From contig NZ_JAUOEK010000120.1 of assembly GCF_030540835.1 (NCBI RefSeq), forward strand, positions 1 through 64,000: a stretch of 64,000 nt of DNA, read 5' to 3'. A program made the position numbers and the translations under genes. This document shows, piece by piece, positions 34,574-42,999 of the stretch; positions within the stretch are counted from its first letter, which is position 1; every line of letters begins with the position of its first letter. This stretch comes from Flavivirga aquimarina. Its GTDB lineage: Bacteria; Bacteroidota; Bacteroidia; Flavobacteriales; Flavobacteriaceae. Under the pieces are notes generated by a model. It did not search any database and had not been told where the DNA came from. It saw nothing but the letters and a program-made list of their open reading frames with translations.

Positions 34574-35592
34574 TGGAAAGTACCAGAACACTTACCGATA
34601 AAATTTTCCTTATTCTAAAAGGGTTAGGAATGGGAGCTGCCAATAAAGTTCCTGGTGTATCTGGTGGTGTTGTTGCTTTTGTAGCTGGTTTTTATGAAGA
34701 ATTTATTTATTCGCTCAAAAAGATAAATGGCAAAGCATTTAAATTATTTATTAACGGTCGCTTTAAAAGTTTCTTTAATTACATAAATGGTCGTTTTTTA
34801 AGCTTGCTCTTTTCAGGAATGATTATTAGTTATTTTAGCATTTCTAAAGTTTTAGATTATTTGATAAAGCATTATGAGCTTTATGTTTGGAGTATTTTCT
34901 TCGGAATGATTATAGGTTCTATTTATTATATAAACAAAGACTTTAGAGAATGGAATTATAAAACTTACTGCTCATTAGTTATAGGAATTATAGTTGGTTT
35001 AAGTATTAGTTTTTTTAATCCTGCAAAAGAAAATGACAATCTTTTGTTTGTATTTTTTTGTGGTATTATAAGCGTATCTGGCATGACACTTCCAGGGTTT
35101 TCAGGTTCGTTTATACTCATCTTACTAGGCAATTATGTGTTATTATTAGTAGATTCGGTAAATGCACTTTATGACACTTTTTATGAAGTTCTAGGAGGTA
35201 ATTTTACTTTTATTGATAATGCAGAACGTATAAGAATGCTTAAAGTTTTAGCAATGTTTACCTTAGGGTCTATAACAGGCTTAGTTACTTTTTCTCACCT
35301 GCTAAGTTATATTTTAAAACATTACAAAAGCATAACAATATCTGCCATCATTGGCTTTATTATTGGATCGCTAGGTGTTGTATGGCCCTGGAAAAAAACA
35401 GCATATAAAATGACTATAGATGGTCATTTTATATTAGATTCGACAGGTGAGAAAATAATAGAAAACTATAGTCGTTTCATGCCAAAATTAAATACAGAAA
35501 CTTATTATGCCATAGCATTTATAATGTTAGGGATTGCTATAGTATTAGCCTTAGAATGGTATGGAGAAAAAACCAGAAAAACATATGAATAA
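34573..35592 (+). CDS. DUF368 membrane protein, PopT-type (second copy)
   Basis: This 339-residue paralogue of the preceding gene has the same two signatures: GLGMGAANKVPGVSGGVVAFVAGFYEEFI and GIISVSGMTLPGFSGSFILILLGNYVLLL, with about eight membrane segments. The first signature has Asn-Lys where the first copy has Asp-Ala, and there is an extra loop (NALYDTFYEVLGGNFTFIDN) not in the first copy. The start ATG shares its A with the stop TAA of the first copy, and the end overlaps aroE by 8 bases. The two could form a heteromeric translocase, or have split substrates or conditions; this is inference. Confidence 0.9.
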   Translation: MESTRTLTDKIFLILKGLGMGAANKVPGVSGGVVAFVAGFYEEFIYSLKKINGKAFKLFINGRFKSFFNYINGRFLSLLFSGMIISYFSISKVLDYLIKHYELYVWSIFFGMIIGSIYYINKDFREWNYKTYCSLVIGIIVGLSISFFNPAKENDNLLFVFFCGIISVSGMTLPGFSGSFILILLGNYVLLLVDSVNALYDTFYEVLGGNFTFIDNAERIRMLKVLAMFTLGSITGLVTFSHLLSYILKHYKSITISAIIGFIIGSLGVVWPWKKTAYKMTIDGHFILDSTGEKIIENYSRFMPKLNTETYYAIAFIMLGIAIVLALEWYGEKTRKTYE

Positions 35593-36322
35593 ATTAGGCC
35601 TTTTAGGCAAAGATATATCATACTCTTTTTCAAGAGCATATTTTAAAAAAAAGTTCGAAACTGAAAAGATAACTAATACAACTTATGAAAACTTCGATAT
35701 TGAAACCATTAATTTATTTCCTTCTATAATAAAAAACACTTCAAATTTAAAGGGATTAAATGTTACTATACCTTATAAAGAAGTTGTTATCCCATATCTT
35801 AATAAAGTAAATAAAAAAGCGAAAGCTATTGGTGCAGTAAACACTATAAAAATCACTAAAAATGGCAAGCTAATAGGGTACAATACAGACTGTTACGGAT
35901 TTAAAAAAACTATTGAGCCTTTCTTAAAACCGCATCACCAAAAGGCTTTAATTTTAGGAACCGGAGGCGCAAGTAAAGCCATTGCATATAGCTTAAAAAA
36001 ACTAGGTATAGCTTATCAATACGTTTCAAGAAATAAGTCTGAAGGAATTGGGTTTACTTATGATTCTTTGACTGAAGATGCCATAAAAAATCATCAAATC
36101 ATTATAAATTGTACGCCATTAGGCACTTTTCCAAATATTGATGATTGCCCAGATATTCCATATCAATCTATAACAAATCATCATATTTTATTCGATTTAA
36201 TATATAATCCCGAAGAGACAAAATTCTTAAAACTAGGCAAACAAAATAATGCTATAACCATAAACGGATTAAATATGTTAAAATTACAAGCAGAAAAGGC
36301 ATGGTCCATATGGAATTTGTAG
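35585..36322 (+). CDS. aroE: Shikimate dehydrogenase
   Basis: This 245-residue enzyme reduces 3-dehydroshikimate to shikimate with NADPH. The substrate side shows YSFSRAYF (paired Ser), catalytic Lys65 in LNVTIPYKE, AVNTI, and Asp102 in GYNTDCYGF. The cofactor side shows LGTGGASKAIAYSL. The ATG at 35585 (MNKLGLLGKD) is chosen over the in-frame ATG at 35561, because family members start with this strand and the longer start would deeply overlap the DUF368 gene. It overlaps that gene by 8 bases, so it is part of the same operon. Confidence 0.95.
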   Translation: MNKLGLLGKDISYSFSRAYFKKKFETEKITNTTYENFDIETINLFPSIIKNTSNLKGLNVTIPYKEVVIPYLNKVNKKAKAIGAVNTIKITKNGKLIGYNTDCYGFKKTIEPFLKPHHQKALILGTGGASKAIAYSLKKLGIAYQYVSRNKSEGIGFTYDSLTEDAIKNHQIIINCTPLGTFPNIDDCPDIPYQSITNHHILFDLIYNPEETKFLKLGKQNNAITINGLNMLKLQAEKAWSIWNL

Positions 36323-36361
36323 TAAAAATCCTCCTATAATAGTTAAAACCTTTTCTTAATC

Positions 36362-36392
36362 TTTGTTAATAATAGACTTGTTAGTATCTTTA
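36362..36392 (+). promoter_or_regulatory. Promoter of the DUF349 gene
   Basis: TTTG at 36362-36365, a spacer of exactly 19 bases and TATCTTTA at 36385-36392 (seven of eight matches to TAnnTTTG). This is among the best -33/-7 pairs in the window and puts the start site near 36399, about 33 bases before the ATG at 36432. Confidence 0.65.
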
Positions 36393-36431
36393 AAGTCAAA
36401 AGTAATTTGATGAACTTTAACATTTTTAAAA

Positions 36432-38783
36432 ATGTCTGATATTAATAAGCTGCAAAAAATCGAAAAAAACAATGAAGATGATGCAACCTTAGGTCAATCT
36501 AATAGTGACTTAACGAATGATGCTTCATTGGAATTAAATGAAGATCAAAAAGCAGATGCTACCAATTCTGAGGAAGTAGATAATACTACAGATAGTGTTG
36601 TAAATGATGACACAAAAGCCCCTGATGAAGACGAAAATGTTAAGACAGATGATAAGGTAGTAGCTTCTGATACCAATAAAGAAGACGAAACTGTTACAGA
36701 TAAAACTGACGATGTTGTAAACGAAGACACTAAAACCCCTGATGACAAGATTGTAGCTTCTGAAACCGATAAAGAAGACGAAACCGTTATAGATAAAACT
36801 GATGACGTCGTAAACGAAGTCACTGAGACCCCTGATGCAGATGATAAGGTTGTAGCTTCAGAAACTGATAAAGAAGATGAAGCTGTTACAAATAAAACTG
36901 ATGACGTCACAAACGAAGTCACTGAGACCCCTGATGCAGATGAAAACGCTAAGGCAGATGATAAGGTTGTAGCTTCTGAAACTGACAAAGTTATTAATGA
37001 AATAGAAGAGTCTAACGCAGAAGACGCAGAAGATGAAGGTAATAAAGAGAGACATACTATTGAAGTTAAAGAGTATGATACTATGTCTTTGGAGGCTCTT
37101 GCTATTGAAATAGAAAAGCTTTTAAAGAATGAAAAAATACAAGCAATAAAGCCCCACGTAGATAATATAAATGCTACCTTTAAAACTAAATTTCAAGCTC
37201 TTATAGATAAAAAAAAGGAAGAGTTTTTAAATGAAGGTGGTAACGAAATAGATTTTTATTATTCTTCTCCTATTCAAAAAAGATTTAAAGAAGCTTATAA
37301 GGAATATAGAAAAAGGCTAAATGAACATTACCAAAGTTTAGAAAAAAACTTAAAGCAAAATTTAGCGGACAAACTCGAAATTATTGAAGAATTAAAGGGT
37401 CTAATTAACCTTGAAGAGAATATAAATACAACTTACAAACACTTTAAAGAATTACAAGAACGTTGGCGCAATACAGGTCCTATTCCAAGAGATAAGTACA
37501 ATAATGCCTGGAATAGTTATCACCACCATGTAGAGATTTTTTATGACTTCCTACATTTAAATAGAGACTTACGCGATTTAGATTTCAAGCATAATTTAGA
37601 GAAAAAATTAATGATTATTGATCGTGCTGAAGAGTTAGCTAAAGACGACAATGTCATGCGTGCATTTAGAGAGCTACAGGAACTACATAAAATGTGGAAA
37701 GAAGAACTTGGTCCTGTAGCTAGAGAACACAGAGAAGAGATCTGGGAACGCTTTAAAGCTGCCACAAAAATTATTAATGACAAACGACAAGTTTATTATC
37801 AGGAAATAGATAAAGTTTACGAAAAAAACCTTGAAACCAAACTTGAAATTATAGCCAATATTGAAGCCATAAATACTCAGGAAAGCAAATCTCATAGTTC
37901 GTGGCAAAAGAAAATTAAAGACATTGAAGAATTACGCAATGCGTTTTTTAATGCTGGAAAAGTTCCTATAAAACTAAATGAAAGCACTTGGGCTAAGTTT
38001 AAAGAATCTGTACGCATTTTTAACAGGCAAAAAAATGCTTTTTATAAAGGACTTAAAAAAGAGCAATATAAAAACCTTCAGCAAAAACTAGACCTTATTA
38101 AAATAGCTGAAGATAATAAGGATAGTGACGATTTTGAAGTTACTACGCCATTGATGAAAAAAATCCAAAGTGATTGGAAAAAAATTGGCCACGTACCAAG
38201 AAAAGATAGTGATAAAATCTGGAAGCAGTTTAAATCTGCTTGTAATGCTTATTTTGATAAGTTACATGCTAAGAGGAATGCTGCAAATCAGGAAAATATA
38301 GATGCTTTTAATAAAAAGAACGATTTCTTAAATACCCTTAAAGATTTAAAATTAGAAGATGATGCTAAAGATAAAAACCTAGCAACTATAAAAGAACAAA
38401 TTACGCAGTGGAGAAGTTTTGGAAAAGTACCAAACGATAAGCGATATATTGAAAGTAAATTTCAAAAGACTATTGACGGCTTACTTGCAAGTTTGAAAAT
38501 GGATAAAAATGAAGTTGAAATGATAAAGTTTGAAAACAAACTAGATAATATCAATACTTCTGATGATGATAATAGAAATTTAGACAATGAGCGCTCTTAT
38601 ATCCGTAAAAGAATTGATGAAGTAAAAAGTCAAATCAACCAGTTAGAAAATAATTTACAGTTTTTTACTAATGTTGATGATGACAATCCGCTTGTAAAAG
38701 AAGTACACCAAAACATTAAAACACACAAGGATTCATTAAAACTTTGGAAAAGCAAGCTTCAGAAAATTAAGGATTTTTATTAG
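36432..38783 (+). CDS. DUF349-repeat protein with acidic repeat N-terminus
   Basis: This 783-residue soluble protein has two parts. Residues 1-205 are very acidic and low in complexity, with about four copies of a roughly 32-residue unit (DDKVVASETDKEDE, then TDDVVNE, then TETPDA). Residues 206-783 hold about five or six DUF349 three-helix units with their signature W-x-x-TGP-PRDKYNNAWNSY-type motif (ERWRNTGPIPRDKYNNAW, KMWKEELGPVAREHREEIWE, SDWKKIGHVPRKDSDKIWKQ, TQWRSFGKVPNDKRYIES) and long charged coiled-coil. DUF349 repeats resemble modules for binding nucleic acid or ribonucleoprotein, but function in Bacteroidota is open. It is monocistronic. Confidence 0.9.
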   Translation: MSDINKLQKIEKNNEDDATLGQSNSDLTNDASLELNEDQKADATNSEEVDNTTDSVVNDDTKAPDEDENVKTDDKVVASDTNKEDETVTDKTDDVVNEDTKTPDDKIVASETDKEDETVIDKTDDVVNEVTETPDADDKVVASETDKEDEAVTNKTDDVTNEVTETPDADENAKADDKVVASETDKVINEIEESNAEDAEDEGNKERHTIEVKEYDTMSLEALAIEIEKLLKNEKIQAIKPHVDNINATFKTKFQALIDKKKEEFLNEGGNEIDFYYSSPIQKRFKEAYKEYRKRLNEHYQSLEKNLKQNLADKLEIIEELKGLINLEENINTTYKHFKELQERWRNTGPIPRDKYNNAWNSYHHHVEIFYDFLHLNRDLRDLDFKHNLEKKLMIIDRAEELAKDDNVMRAFRELQELHKMWKEELGPVAREHREEIWERFKAATKIINDKRQVYYQEIDKVYEKNLETKLEIIANIEAINTQESKSHSSWQKKIKDIEELRNAFFNAGKVPIKLNESTWAKFKESVRIFNRQKNAFYKGLKKEQYKNLQQKLDLIKIAEDNKDSDDFEVTTPLMKKIQSDWKKIGHVPRKDSDKIWKQFKSACNAYFDKLHAKRNAANQENIDAFNKKNDFLNTLKDLKLEDDAKDKNLATIKEQITQWRSFGKVPNDKRYIESKFQKTIDGLLASLKMDKNEVEMIKFENKLDNINTSDDDNRNLDNERSYIRKRIDEVKSQINQLENNLQFFTNVDDDNPLVKEVHQNIKTHKDSLKLWKSKLQKIKDFY
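36652..36990 (+). repeat. In-frame tandem repeats coding for the acidic tail of the DUF349 protein
   Basis: About four imperfect units of 90-105 bases, each beginning GATAAGGTNGTAGCTTCTGA or a close match (about 36652, 36748, 36844, 36961). Unit 2 and unit 3 share long identical stretches such as GTCACTGAGACCCCTGATGC. Because the frame is kept, copy number could change by slippage or recombination without breaking the gene. Confidence 0.75.
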
Positions 38784-38806
38784 ATTTTTTTGGTTTTAGC
38801 TTAATA

Positions 38807-38869
38807 ATAAAATTAAAGTTACCTGTTCTAGTCCAAAAGTGAAGTAGAAATAACTTCTTTTAATTTTAT
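38807..38869. terminator. Possible bidirectional terminator between convergent genes
   Basis: ATAAAATTAAAGTTA (38807-38821) and TAACTTCTTTTAATTTTAT (38851-38869) form a long AT-rich inverted repeat with a small bulge. It lies between the convergent ends of the DUF349 and GT39-like genes. The A/T-rich arms could serve termination in both directions. Confidence 0.45.
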
Positions 38870-38884
38870 AAAACTCATTCTAAT

Positions 38885-40363
38885 TTATTTAGTATTTCTT
38901 TTTAAAATCTCATAATTATCTTTTTTATAAAAAGATGTGTACTTTTCATTTATAAAATGAAAAGTATTTTCCCCATATAGTTCTTTTACAATTGGAAAAT
39001 TTATTTCGTTTAGAATATAAAATGGGGGGTTATTTTGCAAATCTTTAAATACAATTTGCCTTTCCACATCACTAGTTATAAAGATAGAATGAAAATACCT
39101 ACTTGAAGATAAACGATTTGAACAATATAATGTTTTCACTAAATTTGCATTTTCCCCCAAAACATATATATAATCTTTTTCATCAGTACTTTTTTCTATC
39201 CATTCTCCTAATTCCTCATAAATAGGTATTTCTTGATTTTCGCGTATGAGACTTACAGTATGTTTAAACTGTTTATATGGAAAAAATAGTGAAATTACAG
39301 TGACAACAAATAACATCTGCATATTTTTATCATTACTAAAAAACTTCCTATAAAAAAAATCAGCAATACCTATCCCTGACAATATAACAATTGGAATCAG
39401 AAGTTGTTTTATTTGATGTCCATAATAATAACCTGAAGCATTAACCCCTATAAAATCTATAATTAACCAAATAAAAAGACCTATAAAGTATTTATTTTTT
39501 AAAATCTTCGTTTTATAAAATGCCAAAAATAAGAACAGATAAAAAATAGTAAATTTTGAGTATATAAAAATGTCAGCAAAATTATTTACTCTCGTTTCAA
39601 AATTAGGAGCTTTAGAACCTTTATTAATCAAAATTAACCAAGTTCCTTCTATATATTCGATTAACGAAACTCCAAATATTAATAATATCAAATAAATCGC
39701 TAAAAAGGATAAAATAACTCCAGTACTAATAATAATAACTCCTATTACCTTTTGGACTTTGGTTTTTCCTTGAGAGGAATAAATTAAAAAAAAAACGAAA
39801 AGAGCTATTAAAGTGGTAATCGCTATTTGCTTAAACGAAATAGCCATTCCCATTGATAAACCAGCTAAAAGTAGCATTTTCGTTTGCATTCTTTTATTAT
39901 TAGTATGAGTTATAAAATAAAAAGCAATTATTGAAAATAAGAGCATAAATGTCTCTGTTTGGGCAAAACAAAAACCATCCAACAGAGACCAACTCATAAC
40001 CAAACTAAAAATACACATGGCCAAAATACCAGATAATTTACTATGGACTTTTTTACAAAAAAGATATATAAAATATGAAGATGTTATAATAGCAAATATT
40101 CCAATAATTCTAACAAACAAGATACTCCCATTAAAAATATAATCTGAAATAGCAAATAGAATAAAAACCCCTGGAGTCTTATTCTCAACAGAACCTATAT
40201 AAGGAGGTATTCCATTTCTATTCCAAATCCTTCCAATATAACTCCATAAAGATTCATCAAATCCAAAAAATGGGTGTAGTGCTATAAATATTAAAATCGT
40301 TAGCAGGAAAACACTAACTATAAAAGGGTTAAGAAATATACTGTAGACTTTACTTTTCTTCAT
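38885..40363 (-). CDS. GT39-like membrane glycosyltransferase
   Basis: About 492 residues with some eleven membrane helices and a soluble C-terminal part (from about residue 375). The GT-C signature is visible: [20 protein letters not shown] in the first periplasmic loop, with the acidic pair DE (36-37), followed by [18 protein letters not shown]. Such enzymes (ArnT/PMT type) move a sugar from a polyprenyl-phosphate donor to lipid, protein or polymer. The ATG at 40363 ([10 protein letters not shown]) is preferred over one at 40381; either overlaps the upstream FAD gene, so the pair is translationally coupled. Acceptor and donor are unknown. Confidence 0.8.
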   Translation of the reverse strand: MKKSKVYSIFLNPFIVSVFLLTILIFIALHPFFGFDESLWSYIGRIWNRNGIPPYIGSVENKTPGVFILFAISDYIFNGSILFVRIIGIFAIITSSYFIYLFCKKVHSKLSGILAMCIFSLVMSWSLLDGFCFAQTETFMLLFSIIAFYFITHTNNKRMQTKMLLLAGLSMGMAISFKQIAITTLIALFVFFLIYSSQGKTKVQKVIGVIIISTGVILSFLAIYLILLIFGVSLIEYIEGTWLILINKGSKAPNFETRVNNFADIFIYSKFTIFYLFLFLAFYKTKILKNKYFIGLFIWLIIDFIGVNASGYYYGHQIKQLLIPIVILSGIGIADFFYRKFFSNDKNMQMLFVVTVISLFFPYKQFKHTVSLIRENQEIPIYEELGEWIEKSTDEKDYIYVLGENANLVKTLYCSNRLSSSRYFHSIFITSDVERQIVFKDLQNNPPFYILNEINFPIVKELYGENTFHFINEKYTSFYKKDNYEILKRNTK

Positions 40364-41915
40364 GATATGTTTCCTCAACATTAATTTTCCAAATATTCTC
40401 TTTTGAAGTTATTCCATTAATAATATTATTAACAGCTGTCATAGCCGTTAACATGGAATGGTCTTGGTTATTATATTTGTGCATACCATTCCTACCAATT
40501 AAGAACAAATTTTCGATATTATCTGTAAAGTTTTTAATAATCTCAAACTTTGAATACGTACCAAAATATGCCGGATAAGCTTTTGGCACTTTTATAATAG
40601 TACTATCCATAACGTCATCACTATCTATGATATTTATTAATTCAAGTTCTTTAATCGCAAAGTCGATAAACTCTATATTATTTTTGCTCCATAACTCATC
40701 TCCTACATTACAGAAATATTCTAAACCTATCCATATTTTATTTTTATCTGGTACTAGATAAGGCGACCAATTATTAAAAATTTGCAACCTTCCAATTTTC
40801 ACTTCTTTTTCTTGAATATAAATCCAATTATCTAATACTTCTCCACCATAATCAGCTAATTTTAGTTTATTTAATAATAAACCTACAGTAATAAAATCTC
40901 TATATTTTAATCCCTCGCTAACAGATTTCACATTTTTAGGTGCGTTATCTCCAAAACTCCTAATTAAATGTTTTACAGGCATTGTAGACAAAAAATAATC
41001 CCCTTCTTGGGTTTTGTTAACTCCTAAAGTTCGATCAAAATAAACAACTTTTTGAATACTATTATTATCAATATCTATCTGTATCACTTCAGAATTCATG
41101 ATTAGCTTACCTCCTCCATCTTCAATAATCCCAGCCACAGTCTCCCACATTTGCCCTGGGCCAAATTTAGGATACATGAAATTTTCAATTAAACTAGTAT
41201 CAATGCTTTTTTGTTTAATAGATTTATTCTTTATAAAAAAAGATTTTAATATATGAAGAAGTGCTTTAGAAATAGATAATTTTTTTATACGTTGGGCTCC
41301 CCAATTAGAATCGATTTTCGAACATGGTACTCCCCAAACCTTTTCAGTATAGTCTTTAAAAAATGTCTCATAGAGTTCTTTACCAAATCTGCTAATGAAA
41401 AATTGTTCTAATGAAGTTATATCCTTAATTGGAAAAATTTTTATCGAAATATATGTCCACCCAATTTTTAAAATTTTATAATAGCCTAATGAAGATATTG
41501 TTTTCCAATTAATTTTAATGGGGTAATCAAAAAATTTTCTTAAAAAGAAAATACGTGATAACCTGAATCGAATTAACATAACCCTATCTGTTTTTTCAGG
41601 GTCTGGTCCATTCAAAGAAAACTTTGATCTTGCAGTTCTTCTTACAGATTCATTCTCATAAATCTCATCTTGAGCAGGAGCCCCTTGAATAGGCAATATA
41701 TTTTGCCACCATTTCATGACCACATCTGATTTTGAAAAAAATCGGTGCCCTCCAATATCAATTTTATTTCCCTTATAAGTTTCAGTTCTTGATATCCCAC
41801 CAAACTTATCAGACATTTCGATAACTACTGGTTTAATATCCGTTCGTTTTACAAGCTCATATGCAGCTGTTAAACCTGCTGGTCCAGCTCCAATAATTAT
41901 TGCGTATTTGCTCAT
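40350..41915 (-). CDS. NAD(P)/FAD-dependent oxidoreductase (protoporphyrinogen-oxidase/UDP-galactopyranose-mutase-like)
   Basis: This 521-residue flavoprotein has the Rossmann FAD motif GAGPAG (9-14) with Glu33 for ribose binding, then [30 protein letters not shown], the GGH-RFF form seen in amine-oxidase/UDP-galactopyranose mutase relatives in sugar-polymer loci, and a late FAD contact [19 protein letters not shown]. It is soluble. It overlaps the GT39-like gene by 14 bases. The pairing suggests the flavoprotein modifies a lipid- or nucleotide-linked sugar used by the transferase. It is not a true hemG/hemY: no heme pathway genes are near. Confidence 0.8.
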   Translation of the reverse strand: MSKYAIIIGAGPAGLTAAYELVKRTDIKPVVIEMSDKFGGISRTETYKGNKIDIGGHRFFSKSDVVMKWWQNILPIQGAPAQDEIYENESVRRTARSKFSLNGPDPEKTDRVMLIRFRLSRIFFLRKFFDYPIKINWKTISSLGYYKILKIGWTYISIKIFPIKDITSLEQFFISRFGKELYETFFKDYTEKVWGVPCSKIDSNWGAQRIKKLSISKALLHILKSFFIKNKSIKQKSIDTSLIENFMYPKFGPGQMWETVAGIIEDGGGKLIMNSEVIQIDIDNNSIQKVVYFDRTLGVNKTQEGDYFLSTMPVKHLIRSFGDNAPKNVKSVSEGLKYRDFITVGLLLNKLKLADYGGEVLDNWIYIQEKEVKIGRLQIFNNWSPYLVPDKNKIWIGLEYFCNVGDELWSKNNIEFIDFAIKELELINIIDSDDVMDSTIIKVPKAYPAYFGTYSKFEIIKNFTDNIENLFLIGRNGMHKYNNQDHSMLTAMTAVNNIINGITSKENIWKINVEETYHEEK

Positions 41916-41963
41916 AAAGTCTCTTTCTTTTTAACCATTTTTAATTTATAAGTGATAAAATAT

Positions 41964-42737
41964 TTATATTCTCTTTGCTTCTTCCCAAAAAACGTCCATT
42001 TCTGCTAAAGACATATCTTTTAAAGGTTTGTTAATTGCCTTTGCTTTTTCTTCCAAGTATTGAAAACGTTTAGAAAATTTTTTATTAGTGCGTTCTAAAG
42101 CGTTTTCCGGGTTTATATTTAAAAATCTGGCATAGTTTACCATAGAAAACATAACGTCTCCAAATTCGCTCTCCATAGCGTCTTGATTGCCAACTTTTAT
42201 TTCATGCTGAAACTCTTGTAATTCTTCTTGCAATTTTTCCCAAACTTGCTCTGGTTTCTCCCAGTCAAAACCTACTCCAGCTACTTTTTCTTGAATTCTA
42301 TTGGCTTTCACCAATGCAGGTAAGCTTCTAGGCACCCCTTCTAAAACACTTTTTTTGCCTTCTTTAAGTTTAAGGTTTTCCCAATTGCGCTTTACATCCT
42401 CTTCATTCTCAACGTTTACATCGCCATAAATATGTGGGTGTCTGTTAATTAATTTTTCGCAAATACTATTGCAAACGTCTGCTATATCAAAATCGTTCGT
42501 TTCACTTCCTATTTTAGAGTAAAATACAATATGAAGCAATACATCACCTAATTCTTTTTTTATCTCTTCTAAATCGTTATCTAAAATGGCATCGCCAAGT
42601 TCGTACGTTTCCTCAATAGTTAAATGCCGTAAGGTTTCCATCGTTTGTTTTTTATCCCATGGGCATTGCTCTCTAAGCTCATCCATAATGGTTAATAATC
42701 TATCAAACGCTCTAAGTTGGTCTTGTTTGGTGTTCAT
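41964..42737 (-). CDS. mazG: Nucleoside triphosphate pyrophosphohydrolase MazG
   Basis: This 257-residue cytoplasmic enzyme carries two MazG domains. The first (about 8-110) has LRAFDRLLTIMDELREQCPWDKKQT, the metal motif EETYELGDAILDNDLEEIKKELGDVLLHIVFYS; the second (about 155-250) has WEKLQEELQEFQHEI and ESEFGDVMFSMVNYARF. It hydrolyses NTPs to NMPs and pyrophosphate and can affect (p)ppGpp-related survival in other bacteria. It lies 49 bases downstream of nothing on its strand but a repeat-rich gap, and 48 bases before the FAD gene, so an operon with that gene is possible. Confidence 0.95.
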   Translation of the reverse strand: MNTKQDQLRAFDRLLTIMDELREQCPWDKKQTMETLRHLTIEETYELGDAILDNDLEEIKKELGDVLLHIVFYSKIGSETNDFDIADVCNSICEKLINRHPHIYGDVNVENEEDVKRNWENLKLKEGKKSVLEGVPRSLPALVKANRIQEKVAGVGFDWEKPEQVWEKLQEELQEFQHEIKVGNQDAMESEFGDVMFSMVNYARFLNINPENALERTNKKFSKRFQYLEEKAKAINKPLKDMSLAEMDVFWEEAKRI

Positions 42738-42822
42738 TTTAGAAGTTTTTGTAAAAATAGTATTTTTGATGATCTTGTATAAGAATTTAAATGTTCAAAA
42801 ATCTATCCTTTTGTTGATGTTC

Positions 42823-42888
42823 GACTCTGTCAAGTGCCTTTGCTACAAATTAAAATAGCACTCGATATAAACAAGTGCTAACAGAGTC
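42823..42888. repeat. Inverted-repeat element upstream of mazG
   Basis: Perfect arms GACTCTGT (42823-42830) and ACAGAGTC (42881-42888), with AAGTGC, GCACT and AAGTGC strings inside that can form a nested hairpin. It lies in the 262-base gap between mazG and the aconitase gene and has no coding content. Confidence 0.5.
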
Positions 42889-42957
42889 AAAACAGTACTC
42901 ATTGTATATGAGTCTTAACATAAAACATTACAGTAAATAAGTTGAACGTTTTTGAAA

Positions 42958-42990
42958 AGACCTACTAGGTTTTAAAAACCTGGTAGGTCT
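42958..42990 (-). repeat. Dispersed hairpin, possible terminator of the aconitase gene
   Basis: AGACCTACTAGGTTTT (42958-42973) and AAAACCTGGTAGGTCT (42975-42990) are nearly perfect inverted copies (one T/C difference allowing G-T pairing). I know this hairpin as a frequent intergenic repeat in Flavobacteriaceae. On the minus strand it is followed by TTTTC and lies 10 bases after the aconitase stop, so it may end that transcript. Confidence 0.7.
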
Positions 42991-42999
42991 AAAAACTAA

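Noticed and set aside
36545-36988. Open frame on the minus strand made of repeated Ser/Thr/Val segments
   Set aside because: It is the mirror of the acidic tandem repeats of the DUF349 gene; the repeat structure keeps the opposite strand open.
36652-36990. Regular repeats that could suggest a CRISPR array
   Set aside because: Units of about 90-105 bases are in frame, code for a protein tail, and have no constant short repeat with unique spacers; no cas genes are near.
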